Shown here: positions 17,049 through 26,858 of the stretch, piece by piece
Layout of the letters: each line of letters begins with the position of its first letter
Numbering within the stretch: the stretch's first letter is position 1
NCBI RefSeq assembly: GCF_011764565.1
Contig: NZ_AP022871.1
Span: 8,990,320 to 9,054,319, forward strand
Length of the DNA: 64,000 nucleotides
From: Phytohabitans suffuscus
Lineage (GTDB): Bacteria; Actinomycetota; Actinomycetes; Mycobacteriales; Micromonosporaceae
Direction of reading: 5' to 3'
Made by a program: the position numbers and the translations under genes
The notes under the pieces: model-generated
Databases searched by the model: none
What the model saw: the letters and a program-made list of their open reading frames with translations, nothing else
Told to the model about the DNA's origin: nothing

Positions 17049-18119
17049 TCAGTCGGTGGGGTCGGTGGGGGTGCGGCCGGCGGGGGTGGGCTCGCGGGCT
17101 TCGGCCCGGCCCTCGGCGCGGGCCTGGGCGAGCAGCGCGGTGAGCCGGCCACGGCGGCGGCGGGCGGTGGTGCGGGCGGCGAGGAGCAGGGCCGCGAGCA
17201 GGGCGGCGAGGAGCAGTTGGGGCCAGGGCAGCGTCCACGTCGTGACGGTGGCCGTGGCCGGGCGGATCTCGGCGCCGCCGGTGTCGCCGTCGAGCGGGGC
17301 CGGGGTCAGCTCCACGGTGGTGCGCAGGCGTCCCAGGCCCCAGATCCCGTCGACCTGTACGGCGACCTCGCGGGTGCCGCCCGGCAGCGTCTCGGCGACC
17401 TCGGCGCGCGTGCTGTGCCCGGTCGCGCCGAACAGCTCCCCCGTGGTCACCGCGCCGGCGCCGGTCACCGCGACGCTGCCGTCGTTGCCGGCGGTGTAGC
17501 GGACCTCGACGCTGCCGGGCGTGAACGGGTTCCACGAGCGGCGGTACGTGGTCGTGAGGCCGTCGACGGCGAGCGAGGCGGTGATCGTGCCGCTGACCCG
17601 CATCATGACGCGGAAGCCGACCCGGCTCTCCACCGCGACCGTGCCGCCGGACGCGGTGACCGTCGCCGCGATGCCGGCCGGGTGGTCGCCGGGCCTGGCG
17701 TCGTGCGGGACGGTGATGGTGAACGGGACGACCGCGGTGCCCTTGGCCGCGACCGTCACCGTCTCCCGCACCGTTATCCAGGTGCCGCCGTCCACGGACT
17801 CCTGGCTCGACGGCAGCATGTTGAAGCGGCCCTTGTCGGTCAGGTAGCCGTCGGCCGCCTTGAGCGAGAACACCACCGGACGGTCGCTGAAGTTACGCAC
17901 CGCCAGCCGCTCGGTCACCACCTGACCGGCGTTCAGGGTGTGCTCCATCCACCGGCGGCCGTCCGGCCCCCGCTCGTCGGCCGGCTGCACGGCCCAGGTG
18001 AGCGCGGGCGCGGTCGGCGTCGGCTCCGCCCTGGCGCCGGACGGCGCGAGCGGCACGGTGACGAGCACCGCGACCAGCACGGCCAGTACGGCCGTCAGCC
18101 TCGGCAAGCGTCGGATCAT
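17049..18119 (-). CDS. DUF916 (WxL-interacting type) surface protein
   Basis: A 356-residue exported protein. It has an N-terminal signal peptide ending near SGARAEP, two immunoglobulin-like beta domains, a C-terminal membrane helix (about residues 285-310, PWPQLLLAALLAALLL) and a basic, Ala/Glu-rich cytoplasmic tail. The N-terminal domain shows the DUF916 pattern: GQVVTERLAVRNFSDRPVVF, then DGYLTDKGRF and TVPHDARPGDHPAGI. In Firmicutes such proteins bind peptidoglycan and WxL-domain surface proteins. The gene next upstream encodes a WxL-like protein, which supports the pairing. The ATG at 18119 follows GGAGGACTTC. A strong hairpin separates the two genes. Confidence 0.75.
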   Translation of the reverse strand: MIRRLPRLTAVLAVLVAVLVTVPLAPSGARAEPTPTAPALTWAVQPADERGPDGRRWMEHTLNAGQVVTERLAVRNFSDRPVVFSLKAADGYLTDKGRFNMLPSSQESVDGGTWITVRETVTVAAKGTAVVPFTITVPHDARPGDHPAGIAATVTASGGTVAVESRVGFRVMMRVSGTITASLAVDGLTTTYRRSWNPFTPGSVEVRYTAGNDGSVAVTGAGAVTTGELFGATGHSTRAEVAETLPGGTREVAVQVDGIWGLGRLRTTVELTPAPLDGDTGGAEIRPATATVTTWTLPWPQLLLAALLAALLLAARTTARRRRGRLTALLAQARAEGRAEAREPTPAGRTPTDPTD

Positions 18120-18144
18120 GGCGAAGTCCTCCGGCCCGGGATGT

Positions 18145-18177
18145 GGTGAGGGGCCGCCGCGCGGGCGGCCCCTCACC
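18145..18177 (-). terminator. Hairpin terminator after the WxL-like gene
   Basis: Perfect 14-base arms (18145-18158 and 18164-18177) enclose a five-base loop, directly after the stop of the WxL-like gene and before the DUF916 start. There is no T-tract, as is usual in high-GC actinomycetes. It may act as a partial terminator, setting unequal expression of the two surface proteins. Confidence 0.75.
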
Positions 18178-18183
18178 CGTGCG

Positions 18184-18813
18184 TCACTCGAACAGGGACA
18201 GGGTCAGGGTCGAGGTGTACGAACCCGCGGCCACGTCCACCGGCGCCCGCAGGAACAGGTTGGCGTTGACCGAGTACGAGTCGCCGGCGACGGCCTCGGA
18301 GTCGAACGTCGACACCAGCAGCTCCTGGTCGACCAGACCGACATTGTTGCCCGGCTGGGTCGGCTCGTCGAGGACGGTCACGACCTCCTCGCCCTCGGTC
18401 ACCAGGCCGGTCTCGCCGCCGTCGACCAGGTTCGGGGTCCAGCCCAGGTGGCCGGCGCTGATCGGCGCCTGGCCGGCGTCGCCGACGAAGTCGGTCGCGC
18501 TGCCCAGCACCGCCCAGGCGGCGCCGTCCGGCACCTCCTCGGCGATACGGGTGTCGGTGACCGTGACGGTCGGCAGGGTGCCGGTGAACTGCCGGACCAG
18601 CAGGGTCGAACCGTTCTCGGCCAGCGCGACCGAGTCGGCCGCGATCGACATCGCCAGCACACCCGGCTCCCGGATCTCCTCGATGTCGACCGTGACCCGC
18701 ACGTCGTCGCTGTCGCCGGGGGCGGCGAGGGCGGGCGACTGCAGCGCGATCGGGCCGGCCAGGACGGCGGCCGCGGCGCCCGCCGCGACGAGCCCGTTAC
18801 GTCTTCTGCTCAT
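18184..18813 (-). CDS. WxL-like secreted surface protein
   Basis: A 209-residue protein with a Tat-like or Sec signal peptide (MSRRRNGLVAAGAAAA through ALAAPG). The mature part has the layout of WxL-domain wall proteins: LPTVTVTDTR, AAWAVLGSATDF, ISAGHLGWTPNLVDGG, and a C-terminal GSYTSTLTLSLFE. This last element corresponds to the usual end of WxL domains (GTYTGTLTWTL), but with Leu in place of the second Trp. WxL domains attach non-covalently to the cell wall. The call rests on this pattern together with the DUF916 neighbour. It is encoded just downstream of the secreted GH43 enzyme and may display or scaffold it. Confidence 0.6.
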   Translation of the reverse strand: MSRRRNGLVAAGAAAAVLAGPIALQSPALAAPGDSDDVRVTVDIEEIREPGVLAMSIAADSVALAENGSTLLVRQFTGTLPTVTVTDTRIAEEVPDGAAWAVLGSATDFVGDAGQAPISAGHLGWTPNLVDGGETGLVTEGEEVVTVLDEPTQPGNNVGLVDQELLVSTFDSEAVAGDSYSVNANLFLRAPVDVAAGSYTSTLTLSLFE

Positions 18814-18860
18814 GTGGTGTTCCGTGCCTTTCGTGGGTTGGTGGGGAGATATCCGGGCGG

Positions 18861-21800
18861 TCAGGCGCAGGCCACGCCCGGGTGGTCCGCTTCGTAGACA
18901 GTCGTCACCTCCTCGCCGTCCACCGTCCCGGTGGCGCGGACAGTGGCGGAGCCGGCCGGTATGGCGGCGGACCGCGTGGCGAACGACTGGTAGGCGTTGG
19001 CGTCCGGGGCGACGCCCGCGAAGCCGCGGTCGCCGTACCCGGTCTCGAAAACGATCTTCACGGGTGTGTCGTGGTCGTTGCGAGCCTGCACCGCGACGTA
19101 CGCCTTGCCGGCGACGCATCGCGGCTGGACGGTGACCGTGACCGGCACCCGCGCCGGTTGGGTGCCCGGGTCGTCGGCGAAGACCCGCCATTCGGTGATC
19201 GCGACCGCCGAATAGGTGGTGCCGTTGCCGTTGGCCCGGATCGTGGCCCGCACCCGCGGCGTGGTGACCGGGGTGAACGTGACGTTGTTGAACGCCGTGG
19301 TGCTCGTGCCGTACGGGGACGCGCCCGGCACGTCGCGCCACGCCGCGGTGGCCTCGTCCCAGTACTGCAGGACCCACCCGTCGGGCTGGGCGACACCGTC
19401 GCCGCTGCCCTGGTTGGAGTCGCGCCAGAACTTCAGCTCGGTCCCGGTGATCCGCACCGGCCGGGCCCAGTCGTACTGCACCCACTGGGTCGCCGGGCGG
19501 CTGCCGGACCAGGTGCCCCAGATCTGCGCCTGGCTCGGGTTGTTCGGGTCGGCGTTGTCGTTGAGGGCGGTGACGCTGTTCCAGCCGGCCGTGTACGACG
19601 CGGTCGGCGTCCCGATCGGCCCGATGTTGCCGGTGAGCGGCCCGGACAGGTCCGCCGGGATGGTCGCCGTCCTGGCCGTCTCCAGGTTTCCGGCCACGTC
19701 GGTCGCGCGGAACGAGACCGTGTGCCGGTTGCTGTCCGGCGCCGCGATGGCACCGGTGTACGCGGTCCACGGGCCCGTGCCGATCGCGTACTCGATCCTG
19801 GCCACCCCGGAGGTGGCGTCGGTCGAGGTCAGCGTGACCGCCCGCGTGGTGCCGCCGACCGCGGCGGTGCTGACCGGCGCGGTGGCGTCGATCCTCACCG
19901 CGAGGCTCACCGGCGCCGAGACGTTGCCGGCGCGGTCGGTCGCGGTCGCCGTGACGGTGTGCTGCCCGTCCCCGGAGACGTCGACGTCGGTGTACCGCAC
20001 GTCCGTGGCGACGACCGGCTGACCGCCATCCACAGTGGACTCGATACGCAGCCGGCCGCCCCGGTCGTCGACGCCGGCGGCCCGCACCCGCACCGCGGAC
20101 CGGAACCAGCCGGCGCTGCCCGCGCTGCCGCTCGGGGTGAGCGTCAGCGTCGGCGCGGTCTGGTCGCCCTCGGTGTCGCTGGGCGAGATGACCCGCACCT
20201 GCGCGGAGACGCGACCGGCCGCGTAGCCGAGCACGGTGCCCTGGACGGTGAACGTGCCGGGCGCCGCGACCTGCTCCTCGGTCACCGGGTCCCAGAAGAC
20301 CGGCACCTGGAGCGTGGTGCCGCCGAACGTCACGGCGGCGGTGCCGGGCAGCTCCCGCTCCCCCACCTCCACGGTCGGCGACGGCGCGGTGACCGGGTCC
20401 GGCTGCGCGGCGAGGATCTTCCACTCCTCGACCGCCACCGCCGAGTACGTGCTGCCGTTGGTCGACCCGTCGAACGTCGCGCGGACCTGCGTGGTGGTGA
20501 CCGGGTCGAACGTGGTGTTCTGGAAGCCCTGCGTGCCCGTCGGGTAGCCGCTCGGGTTGGGCACGTCGGCCCACTGTCCACTGTCGAGGTCCCAGTACTG
20601 GATGCGCCAGCGGGCCGGGGCCGCGACGCCCACGCCGGTGCCCTGCGGCTGGTCGTTCCAGAACTCGATCTGCGAGCCGGAGATCCGCATCGGCTGGTCC
20701 CAGGTGTACTGGGCCCACTGCTGGGGCGGGTTGCTGCCGGTCCAGGTGCCCCACATGTCGGGCGGGAGCGGGTTGGACCGGACGATCTCGTCGTTCAGCG
20801 CCTTGACCCAGTACTGGGTCGGCACCGGCTCGTTGGAGACGGTGACCCTCGCCTCCTGCGCGATGTTCGGCCGCGGCGTGAGGTCACGCCCCTTGACCGG
20901 GGTCGGCGTGACGAGCTTCAGCCGCGGCGGGGTCAGCGTGTCGTCCCACTCGACCTTGTCGATCGCCACGGAACGGCGGAAGTGGCCGCCGCCCACCGCG
21001 TCGGCGGTGTGGTAGGCGATGTACCACTGGCCGTCGAACTCCAGGATGCCCGGGTGGCTCGTCGTCGAGGAGACCGGCCGCAGCATCGTGCCCCGGTACG
21101 TCCACGGGCCCTCGGGCGCCGACGCCGTCGCGTACGCGATGCAGGCGTGGTAGTTCGCCGGGGTGCACTGCGACGTCGGGCCGGCGTTGTTGCCGGCGTA
21201 CGCCAGGTAGTAGGTGGTGCCCCGCTTGAAGAGCCAGGCCGCCTCGAAGAAGCCGGTCAGGCCGGTGACGGTGCGCGGGGTGCCGACCGGGGTCCTCATG
21301 TCCGCCTGGAGCTCCAGCATCCGCAGGTTGCCGAACGAACCCCAGTACACGAAGACCCGCTGCCCCTCGACGAGGATCGTCGGGTCGATGTTGTGGATGG
21401 TGTTGGCGACCGGCACGCGCTGGGAGATGATCGGCCCGCCCGCGTGGTCGGTCCACGGTCCGGTCGGGCTGTCCGAGACGGCCACGCCGATCGCGAACTT
21501 GTCGGAGGCCGGGCTCTCCCGCTCGTTGATCGGTACGTACCAGTAGTAGCGCCCATCGACGCCGCGGACCACCTGGCCGGCGTACGCGCGGGCCGGCGTC
21601 GCCCAGGCGAAGACCTGCTCCGGGCGCATCAGCGAGGGGTAGTGCGTCCACTGTCCAGCTTGGACGTCCGTGGTGCGGAACGCGCCCCACTCGTTCATGA
21701 TGAAGTCGTTCGTGGACGGTCCGGCCTGGTCGTGTCCGGTGTAGATGTACAGCTCGTCGCGGCCGCTGGTGTTTCCGGGGGCGCCGGCGGGCACCACGAG

Positions 21801-21959
21801 CGGCGCCGGGTCGGCGGAGTAGTAGCTGCCGTCGCCGAGGATCGGGTTCGTGGTGCTGGTGAAGGTGTAGGAGTCGGCGGCCTGGGCCGGCGCGGGGACC
21901 GCGACCAGCACCCCGGCGAGGAGCCCGGCGGCCGCCAAGCATCGTGCGATGGCTTTCAC
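18861..21959 (-). CDS. Secreted multidomain GH43-type arabinosidase
   Basis: A 1032-residue exported enzyme with a signal peptide ending near PAQAADS. Residues about 30-345 form a five-bladed GH43-like domain: SYYSADPAPLVV contains the likely general-base Asp, NIDPTILVEGQ the pKa-modulating Asp, and FFEAAWLFKRG the likely general-acid Glu. SHPGILEFDGQWYIAYH follows. Two discoidin-like carbohydrate-binding modules (about 360-510 and 800-935) bracket Big-like and OmpL47-like Ig domains. The final 95 residues are a module with cysteines near both ends, shared with the neighbouring giant glycosidase. GH43 enzymes release arabinose or xylose from plant hemicellulose. The araA, GH127 and importer genes nearby point to L-arabinose as product. 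Confidence 0.85.
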   Translation of the reverse strand: MKAIARCLAAAGLLAGVLVAVPAPAQAADSYTFTSTTNPILGDGSYYSADPAPLVVPAGAPGNTSGRDELYIYTGHDQAGPSTNDFIMNEWGAFRTTDVQAGQWTHYPSLMRPEQVFAWATPARAYAGQVVRGVDGRYYWYVPINERESPASDKFAIGVAVSDSPTGPWTDHAGGPIISQRVPVANTIHNIDPTILVEGQRVFVYWGSFGNLRMLELQADMRTPVGTPRTVTGLTGFFEAAWLFKRGTTYYLAYAGNNAGPTSQCTPANYHACIAYATASAPEGPWTYRGTMLRPVSSTTSHPGILEFDGQWYIAYHTADAVGGGHFRRSVAIDKVEWDDTLTPPRLKLVTPTPVKGRDLTPRPNIAQEARVTVSNEPVPTQYWVKALNDEIVRSNPLPPDMWGTWTGSNPPQQWAQYTWDQPMRISGSQIEFWNDQPQGTGVGVAAPARWRIQYWDLDSGQWADVPNPSGYPTGTQGFQNTTFDPVTTTQVRATFDGSTNGSTYSAVAVEEWKILAAQPDPVTAPSPTVEVGERELPGTAAVTFGGTTLQVPVFWDPVTEEQVAAPGTFTVQGTVLGYAAGRVSAQVRVISPSDTEGDQTAPTLTLTPSGSAGSAGWFRSAVRVRAAGVDDRGGRLRIESTVDGGQPVVATDVRYTDVDVSGDGQHTVTATATDRAGNVSAPVSLAVRIDATAPVSTAAVGGTTRAVTLTSTDATSGVARIEYAIGTGPWTAYTGAIAAPDSNRHTVSFRATDVAGNLETARTATIPADLSGPLTGNIGPIGTPTASYTAGWNSVTALNDNADPNNPSQAQIWGTWSGSRPATQWVQYDWARPVRITGTELKFWRDSNQGSGDGVAQPDGWVLQYWDEATAAWRDVPGASPYGTSTTAFNNVTFTPVTTPRVRATIRANGNGTTYSAVAITEWRVFADDPGTQPARVPVTVTVQPRCVAGKAYVAVQARNDHDTPVKIVFETGYGDRGFAGVAPDANAYQSFATRSAAIPAGSATVRATGTVDGEEVTTVYEADHPGVACA

Positions 21960-21989
21960 GGTGTCATCTCCTGCTCTCGGGTGGGGGAA

Positions 21990-22022
21990 GGTGGCGGCGC
22001 CGGGCGTGCCGGCGCCGCCACC
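21990..22022 (-). terminator. Hairpin terminator after the giant glycosidase gene
   Basis: Arms of 14 bases (21990-22003 and 22009-22022, perfect complement) with a five-base loop lie directly after the stop at 22033 and before the GH43 start. They probably terminate or attenuate transcription, so the GH43 gene may depend on read-through. Confidence 0.8.
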
Positions 22023-22032
22023 CCCGAAAGGG

Positions 22033-25000
22033 CTAGCCGCAGGTGAGTGCGCCGAACTGCGCGGGGAGCTGCGCGGTGACCGGCTGGCCGTCGACGGTTC
22101 CGGTGACCTTCACCGTCGCCGTCCCGGCCGGCACCGTCCGCAGGCGCGAGTTGAACGCCTGGTAGGCGGACTTGCCCGGAGCGACACCGTTCACCGCCCG
22201 CGTCCCGTACGGCGTGACCAGCTCGATGTCGAGCGGCACACCCTCGTCGTTGCGGGCGTTGACCGCGACGTACACGTTGGTGCCGGTGCACTGGGTGCGC
22301 GCCGTGACCGTGACGTCCCACGCCGGGGCCTGCGGCGGGTCGCCGACCGTGAGCGTCAGCGTGGTCCGCGTGGTGCCGGCCTCGCTGACGTAGTCGGGCA
22401 GGATGAGGTTTCCGACGACGGTGTAGCGGCCCTCGGTGTCCACGACGCTCTCGTCGAACTGCCAGTCGACGCCGATGGCCTGGTTGTCGCGCGAGCCGTC
22501 GTTGTAGGAGACCTCGACCCTGTCCGGCAGGTACGGGAGCTGGCCCACCTCGACCCTCTGCTCGAAGGTCTCGGCGCCCTGGATCGAGATGCCGTCCTGG
22601 GCGGTCTCCGGCCGCACGTAGATCCGCGCCTCGGCGATCAGGCCGTACGCGTCGTTGGTGCCGTAGACCACGAACGGTTCGACGTTGGTCTCGGCCACCA
22701 TCTCCGGCGTGATCGGCTGCCAGTTGAAGGCCACCTTGCCGCGGGCCCCGCTGGCGTACACGCCGTCCAGCTCGCTCGGCAGGGTGGGCACCTCGCCGAC
22801 CGTGGTCCGGATCAGCACCGGCGAGCGGACCGAGTCGACCGTCTCGCCGTTGGCCCGCCAGCGCAGCACGCCCGTGCCCGCGCCGCCGGTCATCACGCCG
22901 AAGATCCGCACGCGCAGGTAGCTGGCCGTGATCGGTTCGAAGTTGAAGTGGTTGTAGGCGTTGGTGGCCAGGCCGGCGGCGTACGTCGAGCCCCCCGTGA
23001 GGGTGACCGGAGCCCAGTTGGTGCCGTCGTTCGAGGACTCGATGACGTACGTCGTGGCGGTCGGCCGGCGGGTGCCGCCGTTGTCGTCGTACCAGTAGAT
23101 GTCGGTCGACGAGAGCCGCACCGGCGAGGTCCAGCGGTACTGGATCCACGCCTGCGTGGCCTGGCTGGTGCCGTTGGCCGGCTGGCCCCAGTTGCCCCAG
23201 CCGTTGCCGGCGCCCGGGTTCGAGCTGTTCGGCGTGGTGGGCTCGTTGACCCGGTTGTGGTTTTCCCACGACGCGGTGCCGCTCGTGCTGACCGCCGCCG
23301 AGGAGCCGAACTCCGCGGTGACCTCCCGCTCGGCGAGCGTGACCGCCACCGTCGCCTCGGTCCGCTTCTCCCCGTCGCTGGCGAAGAACCGGAACACGTA
23401 GTCGCCGGCGACCGTGCCGGTCACCCGGGTGGTGAGGGCGTTCGGGTCGGCGAAGATGACGCCCGCGTTCGCCGGCTTCGACACGGTCTCCCAGCCGAAC
23501 GTGAGCTCGCTGTCGTACGGGATGCCGTCGTCGGTGGCGGTGCCGACCAGCCGGGTGGACAGGTTGCCGTCCGCCGAGCCGTCGCGCGTGGCGGTGACCG
23601 CCGGCGCCTGGTTGGTGACCTCCGGGACGTCACGTCCCGAGTCGAACACCTGGATCTCGGAGATCGCGGTGAAGAAGGTCGGGTTGTTGGTGAACGCGAT
23701 CCGCACCTTGCCGGAGGTGACGGTGCCGAAGAGCGCCTCGTTGAACTTCGCCGACGGTACCGTCGGGTTCTTGAACTGGCCCGGCACCTCCTTCCAGCCG
23801 CCGTTGCCGTCCGGCACCTGCACCCACCAGCGCGAGGGCTCGCGGTAGCCGCCGGCCTGGCGGTCGCTGACGAACGTCACCTTCACGTTGTCGAACGCCT
23901 TGGCCGAGCCCAGGTCCAGCTCGACGTAGCCGTTCTTGTCGGTGGTGCCGTAGTTGCCCCAGTACGGCTCGTTCGCGGTGACCCCGTCGGTCACGGCGGC
24001 GAGGGCCACCGGCCGTTCGGTCTCCTTGATCGCGCCGGGCGTGTAGTTCATCGAGGTGGTGCTGAAGCCGGGCGTGTGGAACTGCCGCCACGGCGTCGGG
24101 CGGATGCCCTGCTGGGTGTACGACGAGCTGAGGGTGGCGCCCGTGGCCAGGTTCGGTGCGTCCTCGGTCAGGTCGATGCCGGCCGTCCTGAGGTAGTCGA
24201 CGACCCGGTTGTCCTGGATCGGCGTGTCGACCGCGCTCGGGAAGTCGCCGCCGGTCGCCGCGGTGAACGTGACGTCCAGCCCCGCCTCGGCCTGGACCTG
24301 GTTGGTCGCCGGGTCGTAGGTGAGCTTGCCGAGCTTGTCGGTGGTGACCTTCTTCTCGCCGTTGACGAACAGGCTGTAGCCCGCGCCCAGGCCGTACTCC
24401 GTGCCGTCCGGGTCCCAGACGATCGTCACGTCCTGCCCGTGGTAGCGCAGGTTGTTGGCCATGAAGTGGTCGTAGCCGAACTGGATCGGCCACAGCTCGA
24501 TCTTGTCATCGGAACGCGGCTGGATGCCGGCCATGTCCTCGATGAAGATGTAGTTCATGTTGCCCAACATCACGTGGTTGGGGTTGTTGCGGTTGTACGT
24601 CCTCGTGGTCGGGTTCCAGTTGGAGTAGTACTCCGCCTGGTTCGCGACGCGCAGGTCCGCGTTCGGGTAGATGCTCCAGGCCATCCAGTCCAGCAGGCGC
24701 TTGGCGTAGGCCGGGTTGATGTACTTCTGCTCGGGGTCGTAGTGGCGCAGCGCCGAGCGGACACCGCGGTACTGCACGGTGAAGTTGATGTTCGAGAAGT
24801 TGTTGGAGCCACCGATCCCGTAGGCCGCCCGGTCGTACTGGTTCGCCGTGTAGAACGGGAAGATCGGGAAGTTGTCGCCGTAGGTCAGGAACCGGAAGCC
24901 GTCGACGTAGGTCTGCCACTGGTCGAACGGGATGAGGTTCTCGGCGTAGACGTCGTAGAGGTTCGACTCCTTCGACGGGATCAGCCCGCGGGCCGCCGGC

Positions 25001-26771
25001 GGCAGCGGGTTGGCCCGGCCGTTGGAGGTGGCCGCGCTGGTGGCGCCGTGCGACGTGGCGGCCAGGAACATCCGCGTGTCGGGGCTCCACAGCCGGTTCA
25101 GGATCGCGTCCCGGATGCCGTTGGCGCTGGTCGCCATCTGGTCGACCTTGGCCTGGTCGGCGCCGCCGATCTGGTACAGCTGGCGGGCGGCGTCGAACGC
25201 GCCCCACACGTACGCCGACTCCGGGCGCTCGATGGTCCGCGCCCCGGGCGCGCCGGCGTTCGCCTTCGGGAAGCCGAAGGTGATGGCGTCGGCGTCGTTG
25301 CCCGGCATGTAGTTGGTGTCGTACGCGATGAGCTTGTCGTTGTTGCCGTCGTAGTGCTCCAGCTGGCCTACGCCGTCGCCCTCGAAGTAGCGGGCGAACC
25401 GGTTGGCGATCTCCTGGCCGCCGCCGTGCACGTTGTACGCCTCGAGCCCGGCGGTGCCGATGTACTGCGAGTAGTGGTTGTTCCAGCTGGTGTGCCCGGG
25501 GCTGTCCAGGAACGCCGACGAGCCGGAGAGCTCGCCGATGTTGAGGATCTGCCCGTACGGCAGGTACGGCGTGCGCAGCCACTTGGTGTCCTGCAGGTGC
25601 ATCGGCTGGGTCAGCGCCACGGCGTTCTGGTAGAGGTTCACCCCTCGATCGTCGTGGGGTACTGGTAGACGTGGCCGGAGGCGTTGGCGTCGAGGCTGTT
25701 GTAGCGCTCGCCCCACCAGCGGTACACGATCGCCTTCTCCAGCGCCGGGTCGGGCACGTCGATGTACGGGACGTCCTGCGCCCACTGGCGGTTGAACGCG
25801 GTGATGCCGGTGCGCACCGCCTCGGCGGGGGTCAGCTGGGCGTACGCGTGGTACGCCTCGACGGTCTTCGGCAGCGTGGCCGAGGAGACCGCGCCGACGA
25901 CCGACAGGGACAGCGACCCGCCGGCCGGCACGGTGACCTCGCGGTCGAGGTTGGTGCCGGTGCGGGTGAACCCGGTGCCGGTGAGGCTCGTCCGGATCGT
26001 GTCCCACGCCGTGTCGATGAGGCCGTTGTTGGAGCCGCTGGTGATCGCGCGGGTGCCGGTCAGCTCCGCGTCGCCCTGTCCGGCCTGGGTGGCCAGCGGC
26101 GAGGCGGCGCGGACGGTGAAGGTGGTCGCGGCGCCGCCCGGGTTGGTGAAGGTGATCGCGGTGACCGCGACGTTGTCGTACGTGATGAACTTCGTCAGGT
26201 CGGCCGTGACGCCGGTGGTGCCGATCGTGTACCGGCTCCTGGCGTGGCTCGGCGCGTTGAAGCGGTTGGCGTTCACCTCCGTGACCGTCTGCCCAGGAAC
26301 GGTCACGGTGTAGAGGTTGCCGAGGTTGTTGGGGCCGCCCACGTACGCGCTGCCGGCGAAGCCCATGACGGTGAAGTTGTTGTTGCTCGCGCCGCGCATG
26401 TAGAGCGAGCGGCCGCGGGTCATCAGCACGGCGGACCCGAGGGTGCCCTGGACGCCGAGAATCCTGTCGAGGTAGTAGTCGGTGCCGCCGGCGGCCAGGT
26501 CCCGGTCGAAGATGGACTGGTGCATGCTGCCGGCCGTGAACGGCACGCCGGGGGCGAGCCGGCTGGCGACGTCGCCGGTGTTGCTGTAGGTCGGGTCTCC
26601 GATCTCCATCACGTGGTTGAGGCCGTTGGTGTACAACCCGACGTCAGCCTCGTTGCCGGGGAGGATCGGGCTGTCGGCGTGGGCGGGGGACGGCACGCCG
26701 ACAACTCCTCCCACGACCAGCGCGGTTAGGGCCGCCCAGACGGGCACCCTCCTCACGCGTCTACGACTCAT
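22033..26771 (-). pseudogene. Giant secreted glycosidase-like protein, frameshifted
   Basis: Coding sequence for about 1579 residues is split by one frameshift. The first part starts at the ATG at 26771 (after GAGGAAGGAAAC), with a signal peptide ending near PAHADS. It is beta-rich and then turns helical (VYRWWGERYNSLDANASGHVYQYP). At the run of four C at 25641-25644 the frame stops. Adding one base restores TIEGVNLYQNAVALTQPMHL and the rest of an (alpha/alpha)6-barrel-like domain (SWNNHYSQYIGTAGLEAY, ERPESAYVWGAF). Two discoidin-like modules, Ig-like domains and the C-terminal cysteine module shared with the GH43 neighbour follow. I cannot name the GH family. Intact domains on both sides favour a recent mutation or a sequencing error. 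Confidence 0.8.
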
Positions 26772-26833
26772 GTCGTTTCCTTCCTCATATCGGTGGGGTG
26801 CGTAGAAGTCAGCGGAGAGGTCGCCAGCGCGCA

Positions 26834-26847
26834 TGTGAGCGCTAACA
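26834..26847. promoter_or_regulatory. LacI-type operator before the giant glycosidase gene
   Basis: TGTGAGCGCTAACA is a near-perfect palindrome around a central CG (one mismatched pair), the classic form of LacI-family operators. It lies 62 bases upstream of the ATG at 26771 and downstream of the GH127 stop, marking an independently controlled promoter. It differs from the CGAAAACCTTTTCG sites upstream of araA and the local LacI gene. Confidence 0.65.
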
Positions 26848-26858
26848 GAGGTGGTCGC

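Noticed and set aside
15863..17143. Protein-coding genes in the repeat island
   Set aside because: All frames translate repeats (GSGSGS, GVRGSGGQ) or Arg/Pro filler. No start with a ribosome binding site and no domain pattern.
25638..25650. Programmed ribosomal frameshift in the giant glycosidase
   Set aside because: The site is only a short G-run on the coding strand, without a recognised slippery heptamer or downstream pseudoknot, and such shifting is not expected in a secreted glycosidase. A lost base is simpler.
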